From assembly GCA_964589825.1 (NCBI GenBank), contig CAZPUS010000017.1, positions 1-59,632 of the forward strand: a DNA stretch of 59,632 nt. Reading direction: 5' to 3'. Shown here one piece after another: positions 37,993-47,255 of this stretch. Numbering within the stretch: the first letter of the stretch is position 1; each line of letters starts with the position of its first letter. A program made the translations under genes and the position numbers. This stretch comes from CAZPUS01 sp964589825 (GTDB lineage Bacteria; Fibrobacterota; Chitinivibrionia; Chitinivibrionales; WJKA01). A model generated the notes under the pieces. That model was given only the letters and a program-made list of their open reading frames with translations, ran no database searches and was not told where the DNA came from.

Positions 37993-40900
37993 CTAAAAAT
38001 CATACGATACGCCAACCGAAAAGGATCTCCCCTCCCGGTGTGATTCCGCATCCTGGGGATACCCTTTGTATGTCTTATACAGCGGAGAATTGAGCAGGTT
38101 TTTCGCCTTCACTTTTACTCGCAAGCCTGCAGCGATTTTTTGAGCACAGGTAATCTTCAGCTCTTTGGACGGGTATTCGTACACATCCGGCGTATTAGCA
38201 AGAGAAACCGCCGAAAGCCGTTCACCAAAGGTGTGAAAGTATATCCCGGCTTCTGTTCCCATCGCCTCGCTATGATAAGTGAAGTGTATATTGAAAAGGT
38301 AGGGAGACATCCCCTGGAACGGACGTACCGAATCTATTGCACTCACCGAACTGTTTCCCTTTGCAAGCTCGATCTCTTCTTCTCCGAGTAATACCCTCGA
38401 ATCCATATAGGTTAAATTCCCGCCGAGTGAAAAAGGCTTGAGATTCGGATGTACCCATCCGAGCCGGGTAGAGAGCTCGCATTCCGCTCCCCTGATAATA
38501 CCCTTTTCAACATTTATCGGCTTCACGTTTTTGTTCAAACCCATCTGCAATTGAATCGGATTGTCGAAATTCTTGTAAAACAGGCTGAACGCAGCAACTT
38601 CTCCGGGCCTTGGATACCATTCCCAGCGAAGATCGAAATTCTGCACCATTCCGGTTTCTATTTCAGGATTGCCGTTGAATATCCTCCCCCTGAAAAAATC
38701 GAAGGAGGCAAACGGTGCCATCTCCCGCATCGTTGGCCGGGCGATGGTCTTTCCGTAATTAAAGCGAAGATTCATATCCTTATACAGTTCATACTTAACG
38801 CCTGCGGCAGGAAGCAGATCCACGGATTCGATCACCCCCTCGGTGGTATCCTGCGGATCGATCGTTGCAACCTTCATTGTGGTCCCTTCGAGACGAACGC
38901 CCCCCATTATATCGAATCCCGGTAAGAACGAAACTTCCGACATCAGATACGATGCGGGTATCAGCTGGCGTGCGTCGTAATTACTTTTAGTCGCCCCAAG
39001 CTCGCTGACATAATGACCAAAAGAGTACCTGCTGAGCGCACCCGTGGTATCGGCGTTGATGATTCCCATGATATCGGAGTCGAAAAAGGCCTCTTTGTCG
39101 CCGCCAAAATCACGAAACGCGGTGTCCTGGGAATGAAATTCGAATGCCCGTACCCTGAAACTGCGGTTTTTGAGCATTGCCTGGTACCCGCCTCTGAGGT
39201 TTATCCTGACATCGGATAAATAAAAGGGGTACTCGAGATCGATCGATGCGGTCGTGGTCGTCTCCTCGAGGCAGCGGTAATAGCGGGAGGGATCCTGATA
39301 CAAACCGGATACGTCAATTTTATAAATAGTGGTATCTTTGGAAGGATGGGGGCCGAACTGATATGCAAAAAGACGCAGGTCGGGCTCGTCCTGACGGGTG
39401 GTTATCATAGACACGCCCCAGTCCAACCCCAGATCGTACAACAGATCAAAGGTATGTTCACCCGTGAGTCTCAGAGAATTTATATCCCGTTCCTGATAGT
39501 GGATTGCATAGGCGTGGAAAGTATGCGGATAGGCGACGCCGTCTTTATACACCGTGGGCAAATTCATAAAATACCCGCTCAGAAACCTGCTTTCGTCCTC
39601 GGTATTTTTATTATACATGTAGGTCAGAGAGAACGTATGCTCATCGAATATTTTGTAGGAAGAATGCAGCAGCGCACCCCACAGAATACTGCTCGTGCTT
39701 TTGGTATCATGCAGGCTGTCTTTAATGACGAGATTATTTGCAGCAGAGTCAAGATAGGTATAGGTGCCGAGAAATCCGTTGTTGTAGTGGGAATAGCTTC
39801 TGTCGTAGGTAAGACTGACCACGTACCCGAGCGGATTATTCCCCGGCATGGCCTTGTTACCCAGCGAAAAAGAGATCCCGCGATTAAGCGGTGCCGTTGA
39901 GGTAATCGGATAAAACCTGTTGTTGAAGATCGAGGTCTGCGAATCGAGCTGCCGGGCCAGCGAATCGTCAAACCGCGCCTCGTACACCGACGGAATTTCC
40001 ACGTCACGATCCTGAAGCGGTTCGGGAAGTTCCCGGGTGCCATCGTCTATTCCGAGCCAGTCGAGAGAGCCGCCCTGGTAGGTGAAAAAACTGTCATTAA
40101 AGGTGGAATAGGTATTATATCCCACCGAAGCGCTTATACCACATTCGAATTGTTCGGGAAACGATTTGGTTTTAATGTCCACACTTCCGCCGGTAAAATT
40201 ACCCGGCCGATCGGGGGAAAAGGTCTTTTGTGTTTTGATATGCTCCATCAGATGGGTGGGGAAAAGATCGGCGGGGACCACTTTTTTATACGGATCCGGA
40301 CTGGGGAGGGGTGCGCCGTTAAGAAGCGTATTGGTATATCGTCCCCCAAGGCCCCTGATATAGACATACTTTCCTCCCACAATGGATGCCCCGGTCACCA
40401 TCTTCATCGCTTCGGCCGCATCGCCGGCGCCCGATCTGGATATCTGTTCCGCGGATATGTTGTCCTGAATGCTGAAGGCTTCTTTTCGTTCCTTGAGAAG
40501 CGCCGCCTCGGTATTCTGCGCCGCAACCGAGGTTACCGACATCTTCTGAAGCTTCTGCACATCGGAGCGCTTCATTACCACGTCGGCTCTTACCTTCTCC
40601 CCCGCCTCTGCCTTCACGCGAAAGGAAGACTCATTATACCCGCTGTGGGCGACCGTAAGCGTATACGTGCCGGCTGCCACATTCTCTATGGAGAACCGCC
40701 CCTTGAGGTCGGTAATTACCTGCGGTTCACCTTTTGCATCGAGACGCACCTTGACCCCGCTGAGCGGCTGCTGATTTTTCCCGTCTATCACAACCCCCTG
40801 CACAACGCCGCTGCCGTCGGCGATAGCGGTATGCTCCTGCAGGGTTATCGAAATGCTCGTCATCTCCCCGCCCCATACGTCTATTTCATATAACCGGGTT

Positions 40901-42000
40901 GTATCGTAGCCGCCGGCCCACGCCTTTATATCGTAGACACCCGGCGACACACTGTCTATGGAAAACGTGCCCGCATATCCGGTGTAGACCGGCGCAACCA
41001 TGCCGGTATCGAGCATTATCCGTGCATTTTCGACAGGCTCGGACGATTCGTTCAGCACCTTTCCGGAAACGGCACCCAGATCGGCTCCTTCCCCGAATGC
41101 ACCGATACTTTTTTTAGGGGCAAGGGCCACCTTCAGACTTAGAGAGTCCCCCTTGTCGAGATCGATGCCGCTTTTTGCCTCTACGTTATATCCCCATTTG
41201 GTGACAAGAAGCGTATACGTACCCGGTGCAACGTCCTGCAGCGAAAACCGGCCTTTTTTATCGGTCTGCGTGCTGTAGCCGGTATTGACAAGCGAGACCG
41301 ATGCATTGAGGATCTGCTCGTTCGTAGAACCGTCGACAACGCTACCGTGCAGTACCGACTGCACGATGTATTGCTTCAGTGCTCTCATGCGCAACACCAT
41401 ACTGGAAACACGTCCCGGATGCAGCATGACCTCCCCGGCCTTACTGGAGTGGTATCTGGGATGCTGAGCCGAAAGCCGCACATTTTTTCTTCCCCGGGTA
41501 TGAAAGCTGAAAATCCCGTCATTATCGGTACGAACCACCGTCTTCTCTCCCTCTATCTGTATATGAACCTGTACACTCTCGACCGGTTCGTTATTGTGCG
41601 CCGCACGCACTTCTCCCACCAGCAGTGAATAGGCCTCACATGTATCGCATGCCTGCAGCGGATTGGAATGGATGGGTGCAAGCGAAAGATCGAGGTGGCG
41701 ACCGGAGTCCCCGGTAATTTCTATTTTGCGGCGCAGGCCGCTGTATCCTGTCATCTGGGCAATAAGCGTATACCTGCCGGGTTCGAGACTGTCGATTTTA
41801 AATGTACCGTTCTGATCTGTTGCGGTCACTTCTGACATTTTCCCCTCCACCTGCACTACCGCGGCGGTAAGAAGATTACCGGTTGCCTCATCTTTTAACA
41901 TACCGGTTAATTGTGCTGATGTTACTGTCATAATAAGAGATAGTACAACGACACCGCACCGTGCACACGACTCGATTCTGGAAAAACGAACTCTTTTCAT
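37993..42000 (-). CDS. TonB-dependent receptor with five regulatory-like N-terminal domains
   Basis: About 1335 residues. Signal peptide, then five carboxypeptidase-regulatory-like beta-sandwiches (about 35-115, 128-210, 215-295, 310-390 and 400-475; for example GRYTLIAQMTGY, GTYTLLVTKWGY, GTYTLTVAHSGY), a plug (about 490-620, with AAEAMKMVTGASIVGGKYVYIRGLGGRY as parts) and an outer-membrane barrel ending in VSYDF, the terminal aromatic needed for barrel assembly. It imports a substrate across the outer membrane. Five such domains are many. The ATG at 42000 is preferred; a TTG lies at 42003. The Pho-like arrays upstream suggest a phosphorus-related substrate. Confidence 0.9.
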   Translation of the reverse strand: MKRVRFSRIESCARCGVVVLSLIMTVTSAQLTGMLKDEATGNLLTAAVVQVEGKMSEVTATDQNGTFKIDSLEPGRYTLIAQMTGYSGLRRKIEITGDSGRHLDLSLAPIHSNPLQACDTCEAYSLLVGEVRAAHNNEPVESVQVHIQIEGEKTVVRTDNDGIFSFHTRGRKNVRLSAQHPRYHSSKAGEVMLHPGRVSSMVLRMRALKQYIVQSVLHGSVVDGSTNEQILNASVSLVNTGYSTQTDKKGRFSLQDVAPGTYTLLVTKWGYNVEAKSGIDLDKGDSLSLKVALAPKKSIGAFGEGADLGAVSGKVLNESSEPVENARIMLDTGMVAPVYTGYAGTFSIDSVSPGVYDIKAWAGGYDTTRLYEIDVWGGEMTSISITLQEHTAIADGSGVVQGVVIDGKNQQPLSGVKVRLDAKGEPQVITDLKGRFSIENVAAGTYTLTVAHSGYNESSFRVKAEAGEKVRADVVMKRSDVQKLQKMSVTSVAAQNTEAALLKERKEAFSIQDNISAEQISRSGAGDAAEAMKMVTGASIVGGKYVYIRGLGGRYTNTLLNGAPLPSPDPYKKVVPADLFPTHLMEHIKTQKTFSPDRPGNFTGGSVDIKTKSFPEQFECGISASVGYNTYSTFNDSFFTYQGGSLDWLGIDDGTRELPEPLQDRDVEIPSVYEARFDDSLARQLDSQTSIFNNRFYPITSTAPLNRGISFSLGNKAMPGNNPLGYVVSLTYDRSYSHYNNGFLGTYTYLDSAANNLVIKDSLHDTKSTSSILWGALLHSSYKIFDEHTFSLTYMYNKNTEDESRFLSGYFMNLPTVYKDGVAYPHTFHAYAIHYQERDINSLRLTGEHTFDLLYDLGLDWGVSMITTRQDEPDLRLFAYQFGPHPSKDTTIYKIDVSGLYQDPSRYYRCLEETTTTASIDLEYPFYLSDVRINLRGGYQAMLKNRSFRVRAFEFHSQDTAFRDFGGDKEAFFDSDIMGIINADTTGALSRYSFGHYVSELGATKSNYDARQLIPASYLMSEVSFLPGFDIMGGVRLEGTTMKVATIDPQDTTEGVIESVDLLPAAGVKYELYKDMNLRFNYGKTIARPTMREMAPFASFDFFRGRIFNGNPEIETGMVQNFDLRWEWYPRPGEVAAFSLFYKNFDNPIQLQMGLNKNVKPINVEKGIIRGAECELSTRLGWVHPNLKPFSLGGNLTYMDSRVLLGEEEIELAKGNSSVSAIDSVRPFQGMSPYLFNIHFTYHSEAMGTEAGIYFHTFGERLSAVSLANTPDVYEYPSKELKITCAQKIAAGLRVKVKAKNLLNSPLYKTYKGYPQDAESHREGRSFSVGVSYDF

Positions 42001-42024
42001 CAATACACCTTAAATCAAAAATCA

Positions 42025-42078
42025 AAGATATAAACAGATTGTTAGTGAATTATTACAGTAGTGTTAGAATTGTGTTAA
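42025..42078 (-). promoter_or_regulatory. Pho-box-like array and promoter, proximal
   Basis: On the plus strand, TGTTAG, TATTAC, TGTTAG and TGTTAA start at 42040, 42051, 42062 and 42073, exactly 11 bases apart. On the minus strand this is a run of CTAACA/TTAACA half-sites (the TTAACA type bound by PhoP in Bacillus, and the 11-bp phase of PhoB boxes), then 9 bases and TATCTT at 42030-42025 as a likely -10. The ATG is 25 bases further on. Confidence 0.8.
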
Positions 42079-42200
42079 TAATGCGCCGTATGAAGCTGCG
42101 AACCCATTTTTCTTTTTTTTATCAGCCTGTTAGGCACTTTACAATTCATGTCATGTGCGTTCATACGGTTTTTGATGGGTTCCACTGTTGTCCGGAGATA

Positions 42201-42254
42201 AAGATAGTTGCCGAATGTTAGGATATTTTTAGAATTATGTTAGAATTGTGTTAG
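42201..42254 (-). promoter_or_regulatory. Pho-box-like array and promoter, distal
   Basis: Plus-strand TGTTAG, TTTTAG, TGTTAG and TGTTAG start at 42216, 42227, 42238 and 42249, exactly 11 bases apart. Read on the minus strand they run into 9 bases and then TATCTT at 42206-42201, the same layout as the proximal array. It may also act on the plus-strand phosphofructokinase gene 112 bases away. Confidence 0.8.
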
Positions 42255-42365
42255 GACCGCGTTGAGCTGTTGAGCTATCAGCTCACAGGCTCACCACGCA
42301 CTTTCATTAATGTATTTTGTGACTACCAATCTCGTCCCGTACGAACCACAGAAGGAGAAGTACCC

Positions 42366-43454
42366 ATGCCCAGACAAAAATCCAAGACCAAATGTATCGG
42401 TATCCTCACCAGTGGCGGGGATTGCCCGGGGCTCAATGCGGCAATCAGAGGTGTAGCCAAAGCGGCTATTCATGAATACGGTATCAAGGTAATCGGCATT
42501 CAGGACGGATTCCGCGGCCTGGTCGAAAACCGAACCGAAATGCTTGACGATTACACGGTAAGCGGCATCCTGACCAAAGGCGGAACCATTCTGGGCACAA
42601 GCAGAGACAAACCGAAAAAAATGCGCATGGGCGGCAAAAAGGTCGATATGACCGATGCCGCGGTCGAAAACGCGAAACAGCTTGGTATCGACTGCCTGGT
42701 ATGCCTCGGAGGAGGCGGGACGCAGAAAAACGCCTGGCATCTGGTCGAAAAGGGAGGAATGAACGTCATTACCCTTCCTAAAACCATAGATAACGACGTG
42801 GTCAATACCGATGTGACGTTCGGGTACAACACCGCGCTCGAAACAGCCACCGAAGCGATCGACCGGCTGCATACCACCGCCATCAGCCATCAGCGCATTA
42901 TCGTGTGTGAAGTGATGGGACACAAAACCGGATGGCTTGCACTCGGCTCCGGCCTTGCAGGCGGGGCGGACGTGATACTCATCCCGGAGATCCCTTACGA
43001 TCTTTCCTATGTAGCCGAAAGTCTCATAGAACGCAAACGTATCGGTAAAAAATTCTCTATCGTCGCACTCGCCGAAGGCTCGGTCTCTCAGAAAGAAGCG
43101 GAAAATAAGGATAAGGGCGACGCGCCGTCCGAAGAAGGAGAACCGCGCGTAAACCTCGTGGCACGTCAACTGCAGGAGCTTTCCGACCTCGAAGCCCGGG
43201 TCACTTCACTGGGACACGTACTGCGCGGAGGAGTCCCGAGTGCGGTCGACCGCAAATTATGCACCCTGCTGGGCACCAAAACCGCGGAGTTGCTCGCCGA
43301 AGGGACGTACAATGTCATGGTATCGGTCCGTGGAGACACCTGTGAGCCGGTCCCGCTCGAAGACGTGGCCTATAAAAAGAAACTCGTTCCGCCCGATCAT
43401 TCCTGGATCCGTTCCGCCCGGCTGGTCGGGACGTGTCTCGGAACGCCTCAGTAA
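42366..43454 (+). CDS. pfkA: 6-phosphofructokinase, atypical active site
   Basis: A 362-residue phosphofructokinase with GGDCPGLNAAIRG, PKTIDNDV and the MGHKTGWLAL sequence. At the nucleotide site the usual GGDG reads GGGG (Asp103 of E. coli numbering is Gly), while the position after it is Gly as in ATP enzymes, and Lys replaces Gly124 (PKTIDND), as in PPi-dependent enzymes. The phosphoryl donor cannot be settled by sequence. AAGGAG lies 8 bases before the ATG at 42366; an earlier ATG at 42270 lies in a segment with no ribosome site. The gene next downstream is ppx. Confidence 0.85.
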   Translation: MPRQKSKTKCIGILTSGGDCPGLNAAIRGVAKAAIHEYGIKVIGIQDGFRGLVENRTEMLDDYTVSGILTKGGTILGTSRDKPKKMRMGGKKVDMTDAAVENAKQLGIDCLVCLGGGGTQKNAWHLVEKGGMNVITLPKTIDNDVVNTDVTFGYNTALETATEAIDRLHTTAISHQRIIVCEVMGHKTGWLALGSGLAGGADVILIPEIPYDLSYVAESLIERKRIGKKFSIVALAEGSVSQKEAENKDKGDAPSEEGEPRVNLVARQLQELSDLEARVTSLGHVLRGGVPSAVDRKLCTLLGTKTAELLAEGTYNVMVSVRGDTCEPVPLEDVAYKKKLVPPDHSWIRSARLVGTCLGTPQ

Positions 43455-43489
43455 CAATACACATATGTAAAAAACAGGATATGGCTCCA

Positions 43490-45124
43490 ATGGACACGCG
43501 TGATTTATCACACACCACGGCACCTTCTTCCCCGGAATCCGCTTCGTCCCGTGAGCCAATGGCGGTCATCGACATCGGATCGACCGGGATCCGTATGAGT
43601 GTGGCTGAAGCCAGACCCGGTGGTTCGGTACACAACATAGATTTTCTTCACCAGTCGATCTCTCTTGGCAAGGATACGTTTTCAACCGGAGTGCTCTCCC
43701 GCGATTCGATTCGTCAATCGATTGCCACACTCAAAAGTTTTCGTCGGGTATGCGCAGACTATGGCATACGCGACACGAAACACATTCGTGTGGTTGCCAC
43801 CAATGCGGTACGGGAGGCCAAAAACAGTGACGTATTCATCGATCAGGTGGAACTGGCTACCGGCTACCACCTCGAATGCATAGATGACAACGATATCGCC
43901 CGGTGGGTCTATCTCAGCTACGACAACCTCTACGGACGGCGCCATGAAGGGTACGGAGAAAACGAACTGGTATGTGAAGTGAGCGGTGGCAGCAACTTCA
44001 TGCTTTATCTGCAAAATGACAACGTGGAAAAATTCGTCTCCAACCGTTTCGGTGCACTGCGCACCTATGAAATGCTCGGCAGAGAGGCAACTGGCGCCGA
44101 TATGCAGGATAGGGTCATCAGAAACCGCATACAGCGTACTATCGGCAAAAACCTCTATTCCGAAGAGATCAAAAATGTAACCACGATCATTGCGCTGGGC
44201 GGGGATATAAACACCGCAGCACGTCATCTGGCGGTGAAAAGGGACAGCCACGACTTTGCCCGTATACGGGTCAGCGATCTCGCAAAGTTCACCGATATGA
44301 TTCTTTCCCTCACGGTGTACGAATGCATGAAAAAACTCCAGCTGTCGTTCACCGATGCGGAAATCGTGGGGCCGGCACTGCTTTTTTACACGCTGCTGGC
44401 CAAAAGCCTCGGGGTACGCACTATTATCGCCTCCCCCATTGCCATGCGCCACGGCGTCATGCTTGACATGTACGATAGCGGAGGAGATCCCCGGCGACTC
44501 GAATCTCAGATTGAACGTTCCGTATTCGCGGTAGGCCGAAAGTTCAATTTCGAGGAGAACCACGGCCGATATTGCGCACGTTTGAGCACCGAGCTTTTCA
44601 ATGTCCTAAAAAAAGACCATGCGCTTTCATCATGGATGCTGCGCCCGCTTACGGTAGCCGCCTATCTTCACGATATAGGTCTTTTTATCAGTCCGCGCGA
44701 CCACCATAAACACTCCATGTACTGCATCCGTCACAGCGAAATATTCGGGCTCAACAAAAAAGAGCTCTACTACGCAGCGCTTATTGCCCGGTATCATCGC
44801 GGTGCGGGCCCCAAACCTTCGCACGAGGAATTTACCCATCTTGCGTTCAGCGAGCGGATGATCATTACAAAACTCGCCGCAATCCTTCGCATCAGCGACG
44901 CACTCGATCGTTCCAACACCCAGCAGATACAAAAAATCGAGTGCGTGGTACAGGGCGAACGGTTCATCATTGAAGCACAGGCTGATACCGATCTCACCAT
45001 CGAAAGCATGGCGCTGCAGGAAAAAAACGATCTCTTTGTCAATGTATTCGGCATGGACGTTATTCTTCGAAAAAAACCGACGTCCACACTCAATAAACCC
45101 ACTGTACGGGATCCAAAACTATGA
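43490..45124 (+). CDS. ppx: Ppx/GppA-type exopolyphosphatase with HD domain
   Basis: About 544 residues. The N-terminal actin-like Ppx/GppA domain has AVIDIGSTGIRMSV and the catalytic-region DVFIDQVELATGY and GGSNFML motifs; the C-terminal HD-type domain has LHDIG and HHKHSMYCIRHSE. It hydrolyses terminal phosphates of polyphosphate or guanosine pentaphosphate. The ATG at 43490 (AGG 11 bases before) is a choice; 43481 or 43559 are possible. The stop overlaps ppk by ATGA, so ppx and ppk form an operon. Confidence 0.88.
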   Translation: MDTRDLSHTTAPSSPESASSREPMAVIDIGSTGIRMSVAEARPGGSVHNIDFLHQSISLGKDTFSTGVLSRDSIRQSIATLKSFRRVCADYGIRDTKHIRVVATNAVREAKNSDVFIDQVELATGYHLECIDDNDIARWVYLSYDNLYGRRHEGYGENELVCEVSGGSNFMLYLQNDNVEKFVSNRFGALRTYEMLGREATGADMQDRVIRNRIQRTIGKNLYSEEIKNVTTIIALGGDINTAARHLAVKRDSHDFARIRVSDLAKFTDMILSLTVYECMKKLQLSFTDAEIVGPALLFYTLLAKSLGVRTIIASPIAMRHGVMLDMYDSGGDPRRLESQIERSVFAVGRKFNFEENHGRYCARLSTELFNVLKKDHALSSWMLRPLTVAAYLHDIGLFISPRDHHKHSMYCIRHSEIFGLNKKELYYAALIARYHRGAGPKPSHEEFTHLAFSERMIITKLAAILRISDALDRSNTQQIQKIECVVQGERFIIEAQADTDLTIESMALQEKNDLFVNVFGMDVILRKKPTSTLNKPTVRDPKL

Positions 45125-47226
45125 CTACTGCGTCTTCGCGTTTTTTCAACAGGGAACTGTCGTGGCTGGAATTCAATCAGCGCGTACTCGATTGCGCAGC
45201 CAACGAAGAGAACCCGCTTCTGGAGCGTCTTAAATTCCTTGCCATTACCTCCTCGAATCTCGATGAATTTTTTATGGTACGCGTAGGCGGACTCCGCATG
45301 CTCGCCAGGAAGAAAATACGAAAAAAAGATCCGGCCGGAATGACGCCCGTTCAGCAGCTCAGGGCGATCTATCCGCGGGTAAAAAAGATGGTGGCAGCCC
45401 AGGACGATATTTTTTCAAAAACCATTTATACGCGACTCGAAGAGAACGATGTCGCTTACGTGGCGCCGGAGCAGCTCAATGATTGGCAGTACGAACACTG
45501 CGCCCGCACGTTCGAACAGGAAATCCAGCCCCTGCTTTCCCCGGTGGGAATCGGAAGCGCCCGCCCCCTGCCACTTCTGAAAAGCGGCGATATCTACCTG
45601 CTGATACGCTGTCGCGGCCAGCGAAGCGGCTATACCTACTATCTGCTTCGTATCGAGCCGGGAATACCGCGTATTGCCGCGCTCCCTTCCGAAACCGGGT
45701 ATCGCTTTATTCTTGCGGAAGATATAATCTCGATGTGCGCCGACGCGCTCTTTCCCAACGAACACATCCTGGAAAAAGTGCCTTTCCGGATAACCAGAAA
45801 TGCGGATCTTTCACTGCAGGAGGATCTTGCCGCCGATCTGCTCGATAAAATGGAGGATGTGCTCGAAGCACGAATCCGCAGCGAATGCGTACGGCTGGAA
45901 ACACTGCACGGAATCAGCACCACGTCACTTTCATTTTTCAAAAGGAATCTGGGTGTCACGGCATCAGAGTGTTTTTTCCCTCGCATAATGCTCGATTATA
46001 CCGCGCTTTTTGCGATTTCCGGGCTTGCCGGATTCGAACATCTCACCTATACTCCACAGCCGCCGCAGTATCCGCAGTACCTGCAGAAAAGCAACAGTAT
46101 CTTCGATGTGGCTTCCAGCCGGGATATCGTACTCTATCATCCATACGAAAGCTTTGATCCGGTAGTGCGGCTGCTTAATGAAGCGGCTGACGATCCCGAG
46201 GTACTCGCGATCAAACAAACCCTCTACCGCACAAGCGGTGACAGCCCTATAATCGCCGCACTCAAACGGGCGGCCCAAAACGGAAAGTCGGTAACCGTAC
46301 TGGTTGAGCTCAAAGCACGGTTCGATGAAGCACGCAATATCGAATGGGCCCGCGAATTAGAAGATGCCGGCGTACAGGTTGTCTACGGCATCCGCGATCT
46401 CAAGACACATGCCAAGGTAATGCTTATTATCAGACGCGAAACCGGCGGACTGCAGCGCTATGTCCACTTCGGTACCGGTAATTACAACGAAAAAACCGCC
46501 GAGCTTTATACCGACATAAGCTTTATAACCTCCCAATACGCCTACGGCGCTGATGCCGCCGCCCTGTTTAACATCATCACAGGCTACTCCCGCCCTCAGC
46601 GCTTCAATAAACTCTATGCCGCACCACTGGGACTGCGCAACGCATTGCTGGAATACATCGAAGAGGAAATCCAGCACAAAAAAGAGCGTAAAAAAGCGCA
46701 TATCATGATCAAAGTAAACGCACTCGTTGACCCGCAGCTTATCGATGCACTTTATAAAGCCTCACAGGCCGGTGTCACTGTAGAACTCAACGTACGAAGC
46801 AGCTGCCTGCTGCGCCCCGGCGTAAAAGGATTGAGTGAACACATCACGGTCAAAAGTATCGTGGGCAGATACCTGGAACACTGCCGCATCTACTATTTCC
46901 GCGCCGGCGGGTCCGAACGTGTGTTTCTCTCCTCTGCCGACATGATGCCACGCAACCTCGACCGGCGCATCGAGCACATGGTCGCGGTAGAGGATACCCA
47001 CTGTAAACAAAAATGCATACAGATTCTGCGCACGCACATGAAGGATGCCGCAAATGCATGGCAGCTCAATGAAGACGGGGTGTACCGCGAGTGCAGCTCG
47101 CGTACCGGAAAAAAAGCCTTTGACAGCCAGCAGCATTTCTATTCACAGGTTGTACAGGCAACAGAGAACGAAAAACTCTCCCGTCCCATAGTCTTTGAAC
47201 CATACTGGTCTGCAGATTCGGTCTGA
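45121..47226 (+). CDS. ppk: polyphosphate kinase
   Basis: A 701-residue polyphosphate kinase 1. N-terminal FFNRELSWLEFNQRVL, a central segment with YHPYESFDPVV and the phospho-histidine motif THAKVMLI, and the C-terminal SSADMMPRNLDRRIE. It makes polyphosphate from ATP reversibly. Full family length. Its coupling to ppx and its place beside Pho-type promoters point to phosphate storage. Confidence 0.95.
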   Translation: MTTASSRFFNRELSWLEFNQRVLDCAANEENPLLERLKFLAITSSNLDEFFMVRVGGLRMLARKKIRKKDPAGMTPVQQLRAIYPRVKKMVAAQDDIFSKTIYTRLEENDVAYVAPEQLNDWQYEHCARTFEQEIQPLLSPVGIGSARPLPLLKSGDIYLLIRCRGQRSGYTYYLLRIEPGIPRIAALPSETGYRFILAEDIISMCADALFPNEHILEKVPFRITRNADLSLQEDLAADLLDKMEDVLEARIRSECVRLETLHGISTTSLSFFKRNLGVTASECFFPRIMLDYTALFAISGLAGFEHLTYTPQPPQYPQYLQKSNSIFDVASSRDIVLYHPYESFDPVVRLLNEAADDPEVLAIKQTLYRTSGDSPIIAALKRAAQNGKSVTVLVELKARFDEARNIEWARELEDAGVQVVYGIRDLKTHAKVMLIIRRETGGLQRYVHFGTGNYNEKTAELYTDISFITSQYAYGADAAALFNIITGYSRPQRFNKLYAAPLGLRNALLEYIEEEIQHKKERKKAHIMIKVNALVDPQLIDALYKASQAGVTVELNVRSSCLLRPGVKGLSEHITVKSIVGRYLEHCRIYYFRAGGSERVFLSSADMMPRNLDRRIEHMVAVEDTHCKQKCIQILRTHMKDAANAWQLNEDGVYRECSSRTGKKAFDSQQHFYSQVVQATENEKLSRPIVFEPYWSADSV

Positions 47227-47255
47227 TTCTTCCCTGCGGTGTATCTTCGGTACCA

